Assembly: GCF_014696615.1 (NCBI RefSeq)
Contig: NZ_JACJQJ010000010.1
Span: 113,844-177,843 of the forward strand
Length of the DNA stretch: 64,000 bases
Reading direction: 5' to 3'
Origin: Nostoc linckia FACHB-104
GTDB lineage: Bacteria; Cyanobacteriota; Cyanobacteriia; Cyanobacteriales; Nostocaceae
The number at the start of each line of letters is the position of its first letter. Positions within the stretch are counted from its first letter, which is position 1. Positions 8,935-18,492 of this stretch are shown here, one piece after another. The position numbers and the translations under genes were made by a program. The notes below the pieces were generated by a model that saw only the letters and a list, made by a program, of their open reading frames with translations, did not search any database and was not told the origin of the DNA.

Positions 8935-9864
8935 ATGGTAGCAACTGATAAGTTTAAAAAGATGCCAGAGACAGCCACGTTTAACCTATCAGCGTATCTC
9001 AAAGAGCGACAACAGCTTTGCGAAACAGCTTTGGATCAGGCGATCCCCGTTGCCTATCCAGAGAAAATTTACGAGTCGATGCGCTATTCTCTGTTAGCTG
9101 GTGGCAAACGTGTACGTCCCATCCTGTGCCTCGCTACCTGTGAAATGATGGGCGGCACAATTGAAATGGCAATGCCAACGGCTTGTGCTGTGGAAATGAT
9201 CCACACAATGTCACTAATTCATGATGATTTGCCAGCGATGGATAATGACGATTACCGTCGCGGTAAGCTGACAAATCACAAGGTGTATGGCGAAGATATC
9301 GCGATTTTAGCTGGCGATGGTTTGTTGGCTTTTGCTTTTGAGTTTGTTGCTATCGCCACCCCTTTAAATGTCCCAAGAGATAGAGTATTGCAGGTAGTAG
9401 CACGTCTGGGTAGGGCATTAGGGGCTGCTGGCTTGGTTGGTGGCCAAGTAGTAGATCTAGAATCGGAAGGTAAAACAGATACTTCCCTAGAAACACTAAA
9501 TTACATCCATAACCACAAAACAGCTGCCCTTTTAGAAGCTTGTGTGGTTTGTGGTGGGATTTTAGCGGGAGCATCTGCTGAAGATGTACAACGGCTAACT
9601 CGTTATGCTCAGAATATTGGTCTAGCATTCCAAATTGTAGATGATATTTTAGATATCACCGCTACTCAAGAACAATTAGGCAAAACCGCTGGCAAGGATT
9701 TGAAAGCGCAAAAAGTAACATATCCTAGCCTGTGGGGAATTGAAGAATCTCGCGTCAAAGCCCAACAGCTCATTGAAGCAGCATGTTCGGAATTAGATGT
9801 ATTTGGAGAACAAGCACAACCTTTAAAAGCGATCGCTCATTTTATTATCAGCCGCAATCACTAA
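8935..9864 (+). CDS. crtE: Geranylgeranyl diphosphate synthase (polyprenyl synthetase)
   Basis: Condenses isopentenyl diphosphate with allylic diphosphates to make GGPP for carotenoids, phytol and quinones. The first Asp-rich motif is HDDLPAMD (Asp97, Asp98, Asp103), with the GGKRVRP substrate-binding motif at 56-62, and the second is IVDDILD (Asp236, Asp237, Asp240). The length of 309 aa fits. Together with folD upstream and the DUF212 gene downstream this is a gene order often seen in cyanobacteria. A weak AGGA precedes the start. Confidence 0.95.
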   Translation: MVATDKFKKMPETATFNLSAYLKERQQLCETALDQAIPVAYPEKIYESMRYSLLAGGKRVRPILCLATCEMMGGTIEMAMPTACAVEMIHTMSLIHDDLPAMDNDDYRRGKLTNHKVYGEDIAILAGDGLLAFAFEFVAIATPLNVPRDRVLQVVARLGRALGAAGLVGGQVVDLESEGKTDTSLETLNYIHNHKTAALLEACVVCGGILAGASAEDVQRLTRYAQNIGLAFQIVDDILDITATQEQLGKTAGKDLKAQKVTYPSLWGIEESRVKAQQLIEAACSELDVFGEQAQPLKAIAHFIISRNH

Positions 9865-9870
9865 GTCAAC

Positions 9871-9925
9871 CCCTACGGGAATTTATACGCATGAAAAGCA
9901 GTCAACTAACTGATCCCCCGTAGGG
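9871..9925 (+). terminator. Inverted repeat just after crtE
   Basis: CCCTACGGG (9871-9879) pairs with CCCGTAGGG (9917-9925), enclosing 37 bases with smaller internal pairing. It starts seven bases after the crtE stop codon, so it may stabilise or end the crtE transcript. No T-run follows. Confidence 0.35.
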
Positions 9926-10311
9926 TAATACCAATTCAAAATTCAAAATTAAGAAACTTCGACAGAATCTAGGTTTTGGGTTTTGAATCTGTTGCCCTCT
10001 TTATGGCTAATTGGGATAACTTGTCGTTAGACATGAAAACTTAGTGATTTTGACTGTCAGCGTCGCGATGGTCAATTTTGGGTTTAGAGCCACTGCATTG
10101 CGAACTTTCCTCAAGTTGTTATACCAAAATTGGCACAGGTACTATTGTTTGAGAATCTCGAAACAGACTTATGTTAAAGGTTTTCAAGCTCAAATCCCAA
10201 AACTAAAAACCAAAATTGGTATTACAGGTGGCGTAATGTTGTTGGGTTGCATCCAAAATGTTTTTCAAAAAAATAACTGCTGCTAATATTTACTAACATC
10301 ACCAAAATACC
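9926..10311. other. Non-coding gap between crtE and the DUF212 gene, with a dispersed repeat
   Basis: It contains TACCAATT plus tandem CAAAATT heptamers and an AT-rich segment (about 9929-10016) recognisably similar to 18224-18306 (shared core AAATTCAAAATTAAGAAA, then a GGTTTTGG...TCTGTTGC stretch). An 80-codon open frame at 10044-10286 has no protein-like features and lacks a ribosome site. I see no gene. Confidence 0.55.
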
Positions 10312-10782
10312 ATGCAGGACATAGGCGACATCTTAGACAACCGGGTGCTGCTGGTTGCTCTGGTAGCTTGTTTAATTGCTCAATCGATGAAGCTCGTGAT
10401 CGAGCTAGTTAAAAATCGTAAACTTAATGTACGTGTTTTAGTAACCACTGGCGGTATGCCTAGTGCCCATTCGGCTCTAGTTACCTCTTTAGCAACAGGT
10501 GTTGGGCAAACTCTGGGTTGGGCATCACCTGATTTTGCGCTGGCTACAATTTTTGCCATCATTGTTATGTACGATGCTGCTGGAGTTCGCCAAGCCGCCG
10601 GTAAACAAGCTCGGATACTCAATCAAATGATTGATGAATTATTTGATGAGAAACATGACTTTAGCCAAGACCGCCTGAAAGAATTACTCGGACATACACC
10701 AGTTCAAGTAATAGCTGGGTCGGCTTTGGGTATAACCATATCTTTCTTAGCTAAGTCTTTTTTATTAGTCAATAGTCCATAG
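10312..10782 (+). CDS. DUF212 / divergent PAP2-family membrane protein
   Basis: A protein of 156 aa with about four hydrophobic segments and the phosphatase-like motif GGMPSAHSA at residues 47-55, which corresponds to the PSGH-type active-site motif of acid phosphatase/vanadium haloperoxidase relatives. It is labelled 'divergent PAP2' in other genomes; activity is unproven. It follows crtE on the same strand, so a role in removing phosphate from prenyl diphosphates is conceivable, but this is only context. Confidence 0.88.
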   Translation: MQDIGDILDNRVLLVALVACLIAQSMKLVIELVKNRKLNVRVLVTTGGMPSAHSALVTSLATGVGQTLGWASPDFALATIFAIIVMYDAAGVRQAAGKQARILNQMIDELFDEKHDFSQDRLKELLGHTPVQVIAGSALGITISFLAKSFLLVNSP

Positions 10783-11140
10783 CTGATAGTCAATAGTTCA
10801 ACCTCCAGTAACTATTGACTCTAGTACAACACGGCGTAAATAAACAGACCATACCCTACGGGAAGCCCCTTTGCGTCTACAAAATCAACAAAAAGCTTAC
10901 TCTGTCTTAATTTTGAATTTTGAATTTTGAATTTTGAATTCCGCCTTGCGGTACTAGGCTCTTGACCGTGAATATAGCAGTCTAATTTGACTCAAGAAAC
11001 TACTCTTTTTAAGCGGAACAGGGAAAAAGAAACAGGGAACGCAAAAGAACGTATCATAGTTTCCAGAGCTTTGTTCAAAAATCAAATAAGAGTACTATAT
11101 TTTGTTTAGATAAAGACAATCTGAAATGAGATGGCTACTG
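10783..11140. other. Non-coding gap with AATTTTG heptamer run
   Basis: It holds a run of four TGAATTT units (about 10912-10941) and scattered GC-poor sequence, between the DUF212 gene and a convergent secreted-protein gene. No credible reading frame or strong terminator is seen. Confidence 0.5.
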
Positions 11141-11776
11141 TCAACGCACATTTGACCGCAGTAACATCACCTTGCGACTATCAACTAAATAGGCAGCAAA
11201 ACCATTTTCATTGAGCTTTTGCAATGTGTTGTGAGCTTCTTTTTGGTTAGTGGTGTAAACAGCTAACAAATAAGGACGTTGTCCATAGGAAGCAAAACCA
11301 ACATCACCCCCTACCACTTGTTCTACATTAGATGCTAATTCTGGGCGGTTGAAATAATCTACTAATACGGCGTAACCTTCTCCTAGGGCTTGTGGCTTAA
11401 AGGTAACATTTTGAGGCGCTTGTACATCTGCGGGTTTAGTGGTGATTATGCCAGATAACCCGACAATATTGTTGATATATCTTGCCCATCGTTGAGCATC
11501 ATCAATTTTATTAAAGCCACCTATTCTGGTAACTGTATCGCTGAGGTATTGACAAGTGGTACTTTTGAGTTCATTAGGTAAGGCATTACGCAGTTGCTTT
11601 TGATTATCTGCTGTGGGACTAACTATTAATAAAAGATACTCACCAGCATTTGGAGGTTGACAAGCGGGAAGATTTTGTTGAGCGTTAACAGAACTCATAC
11701 CATTAATCAATCCTGCGATCGCTAATACTACAGTATGTAGTAAATACGGAAATCTCTGCACAACAGCCTCACACAT
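11141..11776 (-). CDS. Conserved cyanobacterial secreted protein of unknown function
   Basis: Numbered from ATG 11776 (211 aa). The N-terminus has a hydrophobic stretch (LLHTVVLAIAGLING) ending in VNAQQ, a likely signal peptidase site. The mature protein has two similar alpha/beta halves: YLLLIVSPTADNQKQLRNAL with FNKIDDAQRWARYINN, and GYAVLVDYFNRPELASNVEQ with PYLLAVYTTNQKEAHNTLQKLN. These look like SPOR-type repeats, in which periplasmic domains bind glycan, but the match is weak. A TTG ten codons upstream (11806) is the other possible start. It lies alone before ycf54. Confidence 0.65.
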   Translation of the reverse strand: MCEAVVQRFPYLLHTVVLAIAGLINGMSSVNAQQNLPACQPPNAGEYLLLIVSPTADNQKQLRNALPNELKSTTCQYLSDTVTRIGGFNKIDDAQRWARYINNIVGLSGIITTKPADVQAPQNVTFKPQALGEGYAVLVDYFNRPELASNVEQVVGGDVGFASYGQRPYLLAVYTTNQKEAHNTLQKLNENGFAAYLVDSRKVMLLRSNVR

Positions 11777-11819
11777 AAAGAAGATTTTCTTAAAAGATTT
11801 CGTCAATGTATATTTTGTT

Positions 11820-11950
11820 CCCTGGGTGGGAGCAGAGGGGACAAGGGGACAAGGCAGTAGAGGAAGCAGAGGAAGCAGGGGTGCAGAGGAGGAAAATTAC
11901 ACCAATACTCTCCCTCTGCCCCTCTGCCTCTCTTCCCCTTCTGCTTAATA
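11820..11950. repeat. Purine/pyrimidine low-complexity repeat
   Basis: GGGGACAAGG and GAGGAAGCAG units on the left face their complements (CCCTCTGCCCCTCTGCCTCT) on the right, so the tract could fold back on itself. An open frame across it is pure repeat sequence and is not a gene. Confidence 0.6.
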
Positions 11951-11973
11951 CTCGCCCCATGCCCAATAGTATA

Positions 11974-12303
11974 TTAGGATACGGTAGCTAGAGATGCTAA
12001 AGGATCGGAGATTGTTGCTGAAGGTGCTTGAAACTCCCCTACAATTACATATTCCAATCGTAGTTTCAACCAAGTAATAAATGGTTTGTCGGTAGAAATA
12101 ATTGCAGCAGATGGTTGAGGACACTTGGCTTTAATCTCAGCCATTTCTGGTGCTTCTAAAAACGCAGGTTGCTTTACTAACCAAAAATCAATTTCTTTTT
12201 CTTGTTCGTGGTAGTGACGGGTACGTTCTTTGAGTACCTCATCTAAGGGTTCTTCGTGTATTAAAAATTTTTGACTTGCCAAAACGTAATAGTAAGTTGC
12301 CAT
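11974..12303 (-). CDS. ycf54: Ycf54 family protein, Mg-protoporphyrin IX monomethyl ester cyclase subunit
   Basis: A small soluble protein (109 aa) required for the oxygen-dependent cyclase step of chlorophyll synthesis, where it partners AcsF/CycI. The whole length matches the family: MATYYYVLASQKFLIHEEPL at the start, then EIDFWLV, the conserved AEIKAKCPQP and ISTDKPFITWLKLRLEYV near residues 70-88. The last 20 residues are a poorly conserved tail. The gene follows the SnoaL-like gene on the same strand after a 64-base gap that contains an inverted repeat. Confidence 0.93.
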   Translation of the reverse strand: MATYYYVLASQKFLIHEEPLDEVLKERTRHYHEQEKEIDFWLVKQPAFLEAPEMAEIKAKCPQPSAAIISTDKPFITWLKLRLEYVIVGEFQAPSATISDPLASLATVS

Positions 12304-12333
12304 TTTGATCCTTTGGTTATTAACGATTAACTC

Positions 12334-12361
12334 AAGGGTACAGTTTATATACTGTACCCTT
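12334..12361. promoter_or_regulatory. Inverted repeat in front of ycf54
   Basis: AAGGGTACAGT and ACTGTACCCTT are perfect arms around a 6-base AT centre. It sits 30 bases upstream of the ycf54 start codon and just past the stop of the preceding gene. No T-run follows on the minus strand, so an operator or leader hairpin is as likely as a terminator. Confidence 0.4.
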
Positions 12362-12366
12362 AAAAA

Positions 12367-13086
12367 TTAACTCTTCTTGAGTTTTTTAAACCAAGAACTG
12401 AAGGGACAAGCACTTGCTTTGCTTTCACTAATTGAGAGTTTGCCGCCAGCTGTCAGCTTCTCTAAAAACAACGTATTGTCAAAGTAGTGTTCCACAGAAA
12501 TTATCCGCAAGTCATCGGTAACTTTGGCAACGCTCATGCCGATAATTTCTACTGTCTCTCCAGTTGGTGCATAGTCTTTGTATGCACCTTTAAAATGTCC
12601 CCAGTGCCGCCACTTAAATGTCACATTTGGTGGCCCGGAGTAAACTTCCAAAACTTCCCAAGGAAAGCCTTGGGGAAATGTTGAGTGGAAGATTTGAGCG
12701 GATGATTCAAAGGTTTCAGCAGAAGCTTTGTAATGCTCTGAATCAGCCATAAATAAATTGTAAGTACCCTGGGCTGCTAAATCTGTAGCGGTGTATTCTT
12801 GACCTCCATTAGTACTCACACGAAATTGGTCATTAACAACAGACAACCACTGTTGTGGGTTCGTTTTGAAAGATACCTCCATCTCAAAGCTTCTGACCAA
12901 ATTTTGTACGATCGCTTCTAGAGAACCCTCTAGGTGATTACGCGTACTTTCTTTAGCCAAATTCTCTTTAGAGCGAGAATAATCAGGAGGTTCCTGATAG
13001 CGCCATTGGGCACCAGTACTTCCTTCAATAACTTTATCCCGATCCTGTACCCAAAGTGGCAGGCTGTTAGATTGTGTTGCGCTCAT
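12367..13086 (-). CDS. SnoaL-like (NTF2-fold) ester cyclase family protein
   Basis: A protein of 239 aa. The central part (about residues 50-210) has the NTF2/SnoaL pattern: helices with NHLEGSLEAIVQNLVRSFE, then NVTFKWRHWGHFKGAYKDYAPTGETVEI (quoted for position; key residues are Trp-Arg-His-Trp-Gly and the GETVEI strand), and the closing strands RIISVEHYFDNTLFLEKL. Such proteins bind or convert small hydrophobic esters; the substrate is unknown. The C-terminus is basic (WFKKLKKS). It is upstream of ycf54 on the same strand, which could mean shared transcription. Confidence 0.75.
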   Translation of the reverse strand: MSATQSNSLPLWVQDRDKVIEGSTGAQWRYQEPPDYSRSKENLAKESTRNHLEGSLEAIVQNLVRSFEMEVSFKTNPQQWLSVVNDQFRVSTNGGQEYTATDLAAQGTYNLFMADSEHYKASAETFESSAQIFHSTFPQGFPWEVLEVYSGPPNVTFKWRHWGHFKGAYKDYAPTGETVEIIGMSVAKVTDDLRIISVEHYFDNTLFLEKLTAGGKLSISESKASACPFSSWFKKLKKS

Positions 13087-13308
13087 AGAAGTCTTTGCTT
13101 AAAATTGTGTCCCCAATTCTTGGATTACGCAGTTAAGACCCCTCTAAGCATTGATTGAGTGTTGAGTCAAGTAAAAAGTACTCACTATTGATATACAAGG
13201 TACTTATCGTAGTGCTTGTGGTTGGTTTTTTTAACTCAGCACTCAGCACTTGTAACTCAGCACTCTTCATAGTTAACTGTTAGCTGTTAACTGTTTACTG
13301 TTCACTAT

Positions 13309-14031
13309 TTACAGTTCTCCTCGGATGGCTTGCTTCATCTCACGCACAGCTCTTTCTAAACCTACTAAAGCTGCTCTACTAATGATGGTGTGACCAATGT
13401 TGAGTTCTTCCATCCCTGGCAGAATAGCTACAGGATAAACATTCCAGTAGGTCAGTCCATGACCAGCATTAACTCGCAATCCCGCTTGAATCGCTTGTTC
13501 GCACCCTTTCGCTAACACGGCTAACTCTTGCTTGCGACTTGTTTCATCGGTAGCCTCAGCGTATTGCCCAGTATGCAGTTCAATAAACTTCGCTTGTACT
13601 TTGGCAGATGCTGCAATTTGTGAAGGTTCGGCATCAATAAATAAACTTACTGGAATGCTAGCACTCTGCAATTTATCAACTATGTCACCTATTTTAGCAA
13701 TTTGCCCAACAATATCTAAACCACCTTCTGTAGTTACTTCTTCCCGTTTTTCTGGTACTAAAGTTACATAATCAGGTTTGATATCGAGGGCTATTCCTAG
13801 CATTTCCTCGGTAGCTGCCATTTCTAAATTTAAGTGCGTTCTCACCGTTTGCCGTAAGAGTCGCACATCTCTATCTTGTATATGCCGTCTATCTTCCCGC
13901 AGATGCACAGTAATCCCATCTGCACCCCCCAGTTCTGCCAACACTGCTGCCGCTACGGGGTCAGGTTCCACCGTTCGCCTTGCTTGCCGAATAGTCGCAA
14001 TGTGGTCAATGTTTACGCCGAGTGTAGACAC
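13309..14031 (-). CDS. pdxJ: Pyridoxine 5'-phosphate synthase
   Basis: Condenses 3-amino-2-oxopropyl phosphate with deoxyxylulose phosphate in DXP-dependent vitamin B6 synthesis. The family start [18 protein letters not shown] is clear, followed by [36 protein letters not shown], the FIDAEPSQI loop, IELHTGQYA, and the C-terminal [14 protein letters not shown] and [12 protein letters not shown] set the start at GTG 14031, two residues before Leu-Gly-Val-Asn, giving 240 aa, the usual length. The longer open frame (to 14217) adds 62 residues of repeat-derived sequence and would run into the next gene. Confidence 0.94.
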   Translation of the reverse strand: MSTLGVNIDHIATIRQARRTVEPDPVAAAVLAELGGADGITVHLREDRRHIQDRDVRLLRQTVRTHLNLEMAATEEMLGIALDIKPDYVTLVPEKREEVTTEGGLDIVGQIAKIGDIVDKLQSASIPVSLFIDAEPSQIAASAKVQAKFIELHTGQYAEATDETSRKQELAVLAKGCEQAIQAGLRVNAGHGLTYWNVYPVAILPGMEELNIGHTIISRAALVGLERAVREMKQAIRGEL

Positions 14032-14173
14032 CCCTAGTTTCTCCCGATCCACAGTCTTTAGGATCTTGATTTTACAGGAAAAGTGGGTGTGGGGGATGGG
14101 GCATTGGGCATTGGAGAAGTTTTTCTCCCCTGCTCCCTGCTCCCTACCCCCTTGCCTCTTCCCCAGTCCCCTC

Positions 14174-15382
14174 CTAACAAACCAATGATGTATCAGACAG
14201 ATGAATCTGATTGGCAAGGTTTTTCAACTCGGCTTCTCTGGATAACATGATTTCGCTAGGCTGAACGTCTACTGCCTCAAAGATTGTTCGTAAACGATAT
14301 ACCCAGTCATGTCGCAGTAGGGAGTTGACAACATTTTCTTTTCTAATTCTGGCTAAGCGATCGCGCTGAGTATCTAAGTCAGTAATAATTTCGCCGATGT
14401 CAGGACAATCAAAGGGAACTTTGATAATTGCATCCGGCCAATCAAAATATTTGTCAAATTCTTCTATTGTTGGCGGTTCGCCAATCATGACTGCACCAGC
14501 AGCAGCACCTTCAAAGAAACGAGAACCAAACTCTTGGTTAATTTTGGCTGTGTCTAGTTCGTTAGCACGTGAGCGATTAGCAAAGAAATAACGGCTTCTC
14601 TTAATTAAATTAGCTAATAAACTGCGGTGTTCTTGGGGATTGTTGACTGCAAAGGTTTGTTGTTTAGCAGCATTTTTGATTCCCGAAGCTTTGATTGTAT
14701 CGTAGTAATAAAAGATTGGTTGCTGTTGTGCAAATTCTAATAGGGATTTATGGGTTACCGATGAACGCCGCCCTAAATAGCAAACATCAATAGCGCGTTG
14801 AGGTAATAAGGGATAGGGACTGAATTTTAATGTATCAATCCCAGGTGGTAGATAGGTACAAGGACGACCTGTAATTTTAGCAACTGCTTCTGTACAATTT
14901 TTTGTACCAAGAAAGATATGGTCGAAATCCTTTAAAAACTCGAAGAAGTAATTATTAGATGGCTTAAGATACGATTCCCAGCATTCGACTATGTAACAAA
15001 CAGACTTGTTGCATTTTTGCTGCCAATTTTTGAACGAATGCAGTCCGAATAGTTCAAAGGGAGAATTAAAGATGGGAAAGAATAGTTCATACTCTTGTTC
15101 AAGCAAGTATGGATTATTCCCTGGAACAAGGAACTCAGCTAATTGCTTGGAGTTAGTTAAATATTTAGCTAGTTTGTAGATTTTTCTTAAGATACCGTCA
15201 TTAGCACTCAATGGTTGAACCATATCAACAGCATCGGTATCATATAGTACATCTTCAAATTCATATAAGGTGCAAAAAGCTACTAAGTTAGCAATTTCAC
15301 GCATTGATACTAATAAAATGCGTGATTTTTCATTAGAGAAAGAATTAAATTTAGGTTTTATCAAATATTTATCGTTTGTCAT
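14174..15382 (-). CDS. Glycosyltransferase, CgeB/group 1-like (first of a tandem pair)
   Basis: A protein of 402 aa with a GT-B style layout. The N-terminal half has [16 protein letters not shown] and [20 protein letters not shown], the linker reads [15 protein letters not shown], and the C-terminal nucleotide-sugar half has [20 protein letters not shown] and [17 protein letters not shown], matching the CgeB/Glyco_trans_1_2 type. Donor and acceptor are unknown. It is a clear paralogue of the gene at 15979-17196, colinear over the whole length with no large gaps, so they arose by tandem duplication. About 600 bases separate them, so each probably has its own promoter. Confidence 0.75.
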   Translation of the reverse strand: MTNDKYLIKPKFNSFSNEKSRILLVSMREIANLVAFCTLYEFEDVLYDTDAVDMVQPLSANDGILRKIYKLAKYLTNSKQLAEFLVPGNNPYLLEQEYELFFPIFNSPFELFGLHSFKNWQQKCNKSVCYIVECWESYLKPSNNYFFEFLKDFDHIFLGTKNCTEAVAKITGRPCTYLPPGIDTLKFSPYPLLPQRAIDVCYLGRRSSVTHKSLLEFAQQQPIFYYYDTIKASGIKNAAKQQTFAVNNPQEHRSLLANLIKRSRYFFANRSRANELDTAKINQEFGSRFFEGAAAGAVMIGEPPTIEEFDKYFDWPDAIIKVPFDCPDIGEIITDLDTQRDRLARIRKENVVNSLLRHDWVYRLRTIFEAVDVQPSEIMLSREAELKNLANQIHLSDTSLVC

Positions 15383-15732
15383 GATATTACCCTGATTTAA
15401 TAAAGTGTATTAGAGCAAGTTACTTGTCGTTATAAATCTGCTTCTGTTCCCAATTGAGGATTGTTTATCAGTTAAGATTGACTTTTAGAAATGTGATTTT
15501 TGACTTTCACAGGCTTTGAGGAACTTCTTATATCAAAACACGTAACCTAACAGTTAGTAACTAAAAAATAATGAAACTTTAAAAGCTAATAGACCAAGAA
15601 TAAATTTTATTTATATACATACAATATTCTGTAAAAATAGACAAGGAGTAAAGTAAGATCAATAATTTTAAAAAACTTATATATCAGGTGCTAATCTTTT
15701 AGTAAAAAGCTTTTTAAAATTGAATGCAATAA

Positions 15733-15812
15733 CTTTGTAACACATTAATATATTCTAGAGGGCATGGCAATGCCATGCCCCTACAATCTGTCGCATTTTT
15801 TTCAAATTGGGA
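15733..15812 (+). repeat. TACCAATT-family dispersed element, left end diverged
   Basis: It shares with the copies at 24533-24630 and 50701-50799 the segment ATATATTCTAGAGGGCA, a palindromic core (GGCATGGCAATGCCATGCC), CTACAATCTGTCGCA and TTTTTCAAATTGG. The right end is recognisable; the left TACCAATT end is degraded. It occupies the gap between the two glycosyltransferase genes. Confidence 0.7.
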
Positions 15813-15880
15813 TTATCTCGATCATAAATTTAAATCAACCGAATATTCTAGTAAATATAATTTGACTCAGCAAAAAGAAA

Positions 15881-15910
15881 ATGGGAAAAGAGAATTTAAC
15901 CTTTTCCCAT
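15881..15910 (-). terminator. Intrinsic terminator of the second glycosyltransferase gene
   Basis: ATGGGAAAAG (15881-15890) pairs with CTTTTCCCAT (15901-15910). Read on the minus strand, the hairpin follows the stop codon at 15979 by about 70 bases and is followed by TTTTCTTTTTG, a good T-rich tail. Confidence 0.65.
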
Positions 15911-15978
15911 ATACAAGACACTTAAAATGGCTTCTACGCAGCAGATAATACCAATTTGCCAAAAATAATCATTAGGTT

Positions 15979-17196
15979 CTAACTAACTAATGATACATTT
16001 GATATGTGCTGGATTTCATAGGCTAGTTTCTTCAACTTAGCTTCTCTAGACAACATGATTTGACTAGGTTTAACATCTATTGTCTCAAATACTGTTCGTA
16101 GGCGATATACCCAGTCATGTCGTAGTAATGTATTGATAACATTATCTCTTCTAATTCTAGCCAAGCGCTCAGGCTGTGCATCTAAATCAGTAATAATTTC
16201 ACCAATTTCTGGAGCATCAAAGGGAACTTTGATAATGGCATCAGGCCAATCAAAATGTTTGTAAAATTCCTCTGTCATTGGTGGATCGCCAATGAGGACT
16301 GCACCAGCCGCCGCACCTTCAAAGAAACGGGGGCCAAACTCTTGCTTATTTTTTGTCGCTTCCGCTTCGTTAATACGTGCGCGGTTAGCAAAGAAATAAC
16401 GGCTTCTCTTGTTTAAATTAGCAAACAAAAAGCGGTGTTCTTGGGCATTGTTCACCGCAAAAGTTTGTTGTTTAGCTGCATTTTTAGTGCCGGAAGCTTT
16501 GATTGTATCGTAGTAATAAAAAATTGATCGTTGTTTTGCAAATTCTAATAGGGCTTGATGAGTTACAGGTGAACGCCGACCCAAATAGGAAACATCAATA
16601 CTGCGGTGAGGTAACTGTGGATAGGGACAGAATTTTAATGTATCAATCCCAGGTGGTAGATAGCTACAAGGACGACCTGTAATTTTAGCAACTGCCTCTA
16701 CTGAATTTTTATTGCCGAGAAAAATATGATCGAAATCTTTTAAATATTCTAGAAAATAAAGACTAGATGGCTGAAGATATGTTTCCCAAAATTCATCTAT
16801 ATAACAAACTGCTTGGCTGCATTTTTGCCGCCAATTTTTAAAGGCGTGCAGTGCGAAAAGTTCAAAGGGAGAATTAAAGACGGGAAAGAACAGTTCATAC
16901 TCTTGTTCAATAAAGTATGGATTTGTTCCGGGTACTAAGAAGTTTGCTAATTTTTTAGAATTAGTTAAATACTTAGCTAATTTATAGATTTTTCTGACGA
17001 TGCCATCATCAGTATTTAATGGTTTGAGCATATCAGCAGCATCGGCATCGTAGATGACATCTTCAAATTCATATAAGCTACAAAAGCCAACTAAATTGGC
17101 AATCTCACGCATGGATACTATTAAAATGCGTGATTTATCATTGGCATTAGAATGTAGCTTTGGTGTCATCAAATATTTTTCTTTACTCATGTTCAT
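15979..17196 (-). CDS. Glycosyltransferase, CgeB/group 1-like (second of a tandem pair)
   Basis: 405 aa, homologous throughout to the gene at 14174-15382: both share [46 protein letters not shown] and [11 protein letters not shown]. Differences are spread evenly, so both copies seem to be under selection. The C-terminal domain would bind a nucleotide sugar. The N-terminus MNMSKEKYLMTPK has a second Met at residue 3 that could be the real start. Likely roles are extracellular polysaccharide or envelope glycan synthesis, which is inference. Confidence 0.75.
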   Translation of the reverse strand: MNMSKEKYLMTPKLHSNANDKSRILIVSMREIANLVGFCSLYEFEDVIYDADAADMLKPLNTDDGIVRKIYKLAKYLTNSKKLANFLVPGTNPYFIEQEYELFFPVFNSPFELFALHAFKNWRQKCSQAVCYIDEFWETYLQPSSLYFLEYLKDFDHIFLGNKNSVEAVAKITGRPCSYLPPGIDTLKFCPYPQLPHRSIDVSYLGRRSPVTHQALLEFAKQRSIFYYYDTIKASGTKNAAKQQTFAVNNAQEHRFLFANLNKRSRYFFANRARINEAEATKNKQEFGPRFFEGAAAGAVLIGDPPMTEEFYKHFDWPDAIIKVPFDAPEIGEIITDLDAQPERLARIRRDNVINTLLRHDWVYRLRTVFETIDVKPSQIMLSREAKLKKLAYEIQHISNVSLVS

Positions 17197-18306
17197 ACCT
17201 TAATTAAACCCAGAGATTTATAAAGTGGTTTTTTCCGGCTTGCTATTGTTGCCAGAGCTATGTAGGCAATTGATTTTTAATTTCAGTATTAATGATGAAT
17301 TGGAGAGATAAATACAAAAAAGCTGCCGATTACTATTCATTTTGAATCAGTAATCAGCATTCTGAAACTAGGGAGAGGAAAATCAATGATGTACATAGAG
17401 AAATATAGAAGCACCTAGACACTCTCAACAGGAATCTCCTGATGACGCTTGTTACCTATGCCTACCAGTTTTAGGGAAAATTCCCAAGACTGTAATAGCT
17501 AATCAATAAAAAGTTGGGTTGCTTTGTTATTGATTACTAATTGAGCAATTCATGATTAATACTTAAATTTGATGAAAATCTATCATGTACCAGAGCAATA
17601 TCCCAGTAGTTTTACGAAGGTTAATGTATTCTTAATACATAATTCATCTAGTCTTTATAAAAAATGATTTACGTTTTCCGTGGATTCAAGCTTGAAATCT
17701 TGATAATTTTGTAGGATGTGCCACGGCGAGTTATTTCGTGACAAATTATCTTGACAATCAGCACCTAACACACGCTACTTATAAAGCCTTGGCTGAATAC
17801 ACTCAACAACAGATTAGCTGAGATTTTATGCGTTGTGGTTAGATTTCTAGCCAGTTGTTCTCGTCCGCCAAGAGTGCAGTGTTAATGACGTAGCGATGAC
17901 AGCACTCTTACAACTGGCCCACGACAGCAAAAGGAGGAATGTTGGGTGTATCGGTCACACAATCTTCTTTCTGTCGTTCTTGTTGTTATCTATTGAAACT
18001 CGAAATGAAATACTTGGGATGCCAAATTGCCAAAAAGAAATCAGGAGTTTTTCTTGTAGCCAAATTCAATTTCAGTGCAGTCAATTATATTTCTTGCCTA
18101 TGCAGCACTCAGGTTGTCAAAAGTCAAGAGTCCAAAGTCCAAGCTAGCCTTTGACTCTGGACTCTTGACCCTTGACAGTCCTAACGCCAGAATATTTGAT
18201 TTAGCTGCGTATCAGCTTACCACTTCAAAATTCAAAATTAAGAAAACCATATGTAGCAAGGGTTTTTGAGTTTGGATCTGTTGCTAAATTTTGGAGAATT
18301 GGTATA
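17197..18306. other. Long non-coding region (about 1.1 kb) with dispersed repeats
   Basis: No convincing gene. It holds GTAGGATGTG...CACGCTAC (17713-17780), a palindromic repeat type of this genome; a fold-back of GTCAAGAGTCCAAAG with CTTTGACTCTGGACTCTTGAC (18117-18172); and an AT-rich element (18224-18306) ending in AATTGGTATA that is similar to 9929-10016. Three open frames between 17896 and 18269 overlap one another and the repeats, and none has a ribosome site or protein-like composition. Confidence 0.6.
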
Positions 18307-18492
18307 AGGGGCTTCCAGAAAATAAATTATCCCCTTTTCATAGTGGCAGATTTTTCCTCCTCGGCTTCACGGACAGTTTGCTCAAGTCGAGCCAGCCGCT
18401 GGCGGGGTTCCCACGCAACTGTCCTCCTCTGCATACACAGCGTTCGCCTAGCGTCCCGCAGGGATGGAATATTTTTTTAGTTGGAAGTTCCT
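18307..18492 (+). mobile_element. MITE-like element, AGGGACTTCCA family, copy 1 (enlarged)
   Basis: Ends are AGGGGCTTCCA (18307-18317) and TGGAAGTTCCT (18482-18492), near-perfect inverted repeats. The internal sequence matches the 25739-25857 copy (ATTATCCCCTTTTCATAGTGG, GCATACACAGCGTTCG, TCCCGCAGGGATGGAATA), but about 60 bases are inserted in the middle. The right end lies inside the phytochrome gene's last codons. It encodes nothing. Confidence 0.8.

Noticed and set aside
10044..10286. 80-codon open frame between crtE and the DUF212 gene
   Set aside because: No ribosome site, repeat-rich composition, no protein-like pattern.
11806..11991. 61-codon open frame
   Set aside because: It is translated low-complexity GGGGACAAGG/GAGGAAGCAG repeat.
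14032..14217. 62-residue N-terminal extension of PdxJ
   Set aside because: The extension is repeat-derived, overlaps the neighbouring glycosyltransferase gene, and PdxJ proteins begin at the [14 protein letters not shown] region.
17896..18269. Three overlapping open frames
   Set aside because: They overlap one another and dispersed repeats; no ribosome site.
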